DNA from: Alphaproteobacteria bacterium MarineAlpha11_Bin1
GTDB lineage: Bacteria > Pseudomonadota > Alphaproteobacteria > MPNO01 > UBA830
Reading direction: 5' to 3'
Assembly: GCA_002937455.1 (NCBI GenBank)
Contig: PTJZ01000013.1
Span: 49,407 to 113,406, forward strand
DNA length: 64,000 nucleotides
Numbering within the stretch: position 1 is the first letter of the stretch; each line of letters begins with the position of its first letter. A model generated the notes under the pieces. The model worked only from the letters and a program-made list of their open reading frames with translations, ran no database searches and had not been told where the DNA came from. Positions 63,999 through 64,000 of this stretch are shown piece after piece. Made by a program: the position numbers and the translations under genes.

Positions 63999-64000
63999 CT

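Noticed and set aside
1..64000. CRISPR arrays, IS elements, integrase genes or prophage
   Set aside because: No regularly spaced repeats, transposase- or integrase-like proteins, or flanking duplications next to either tRNA were found.
1..64000. Further in-frame TGA selenoprotein genes (GSTs, flavoenzymes, 2Fe-2S protein)
   Set aside because: All other recognisable redox proteins end at family-typical lengths with no homologous sequence continuing after their stop codon, except the 2Fe-2S protein, which ends in TAG and has no SdhB-like continuation.

Overview
The window is a gene-dense stretch of an alphaproteobacterial chromosome with moderate GC. The clearest lineage marker is the block rpmH-rnpA-yidD-yidC-engB-argB-(HAD phosphatase)-dapD-dapE facing def-fmt-truA, an arrangement I associate with Rhodospirillales-like alphaproteobacteria. 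Many acyl-CoA, CoA-transferase, Rieske and small-molecule transporter genes, and a lack of mobile DNA, suggest a free-living, probably marine, uncultured heterotroph (inference). I see no IS element, prophage, CRISPR array or recognisable DNA-binding regulator in the 64 kb.

Layout. 1-5.7 kb: tail of a PaaK-like CoA ligase, rlmN, argG (behind a striking hairpin leader) with a drug/metabolite transporter, then yggT-folD on the other strand. 5.9-6.0 kb: tRNA-Ala(CGC). 6.2-6.9 kb: a peroxiredoxin gene with an in-frame TGA exactly at the peroxidatic cysteine, read here as a selenocysteine enzyme, and a small CxxC/CxxC protein upstream. 7.3-10.4 kb: a GlcG/HbpS-type protein, an MFS transporter and rmuC. 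10.5-20.7 kb: the translation, cell-envelope, lysine and arginine block. 20.8-24.7 kb: TVP38 membrane protein with a mercuric-reductase-like flavoenzyme, and an MFS carrier. 24.8-32.6 kb: a seven-gene co-directional operon (ThDP enzyme, PaaK-like ligase, lipoate-ligase-like protein, DUF123 protein, enoyl-CoA hydratase, nitronate-monooxygenase-like enzyme, double-domain 3-hydroxyacyl-CoA dehydrogenase), which looks like a pathway that makes a CoA thioester and beta-oxidises it. 32.8-34.5 kb: a long asparaginase-like protein with altered catalytic motifs. 34.6-38.0 kb: a DUF3299/DUF2796/ABC/FtsX-type permease set resembling the zinc-regulated zrg system, with a Zur-like palindrome. 38-44 kb: two SDRs, then tkt-gap-pgk. 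44-50.5 kb: ferritin-like protein, a two-gene fumarate-reductase-like flavoprotein/2Fe-2S pair, a Rieske oxygenase and an orphan CoxL-like hydroxylase. 50.7-63.5 kb: Nudix, HMG-CoA lyase, MFS, CoA transferase, two EamA transporters, two tandem GSTs, an rRNA methyltransferase, panB-panC, a flavin reductase and a lipoprotein. 63.9 kb: tRNA-Arg(ACG).

Most notable: the selenocysteine peroxiredoxin at 6188-6640. Ordinary gene calling breaks it into two pieces. The TGA sits at PxxxTxxU, the rest of the frame is intact, a stem-loop of bacterial SECIS type follows, and the protein contains no cysteine at all. Selenocysteine machinery (selA, selB, selC, selD) is not in this window, so the claim depends on the rest of the genome.
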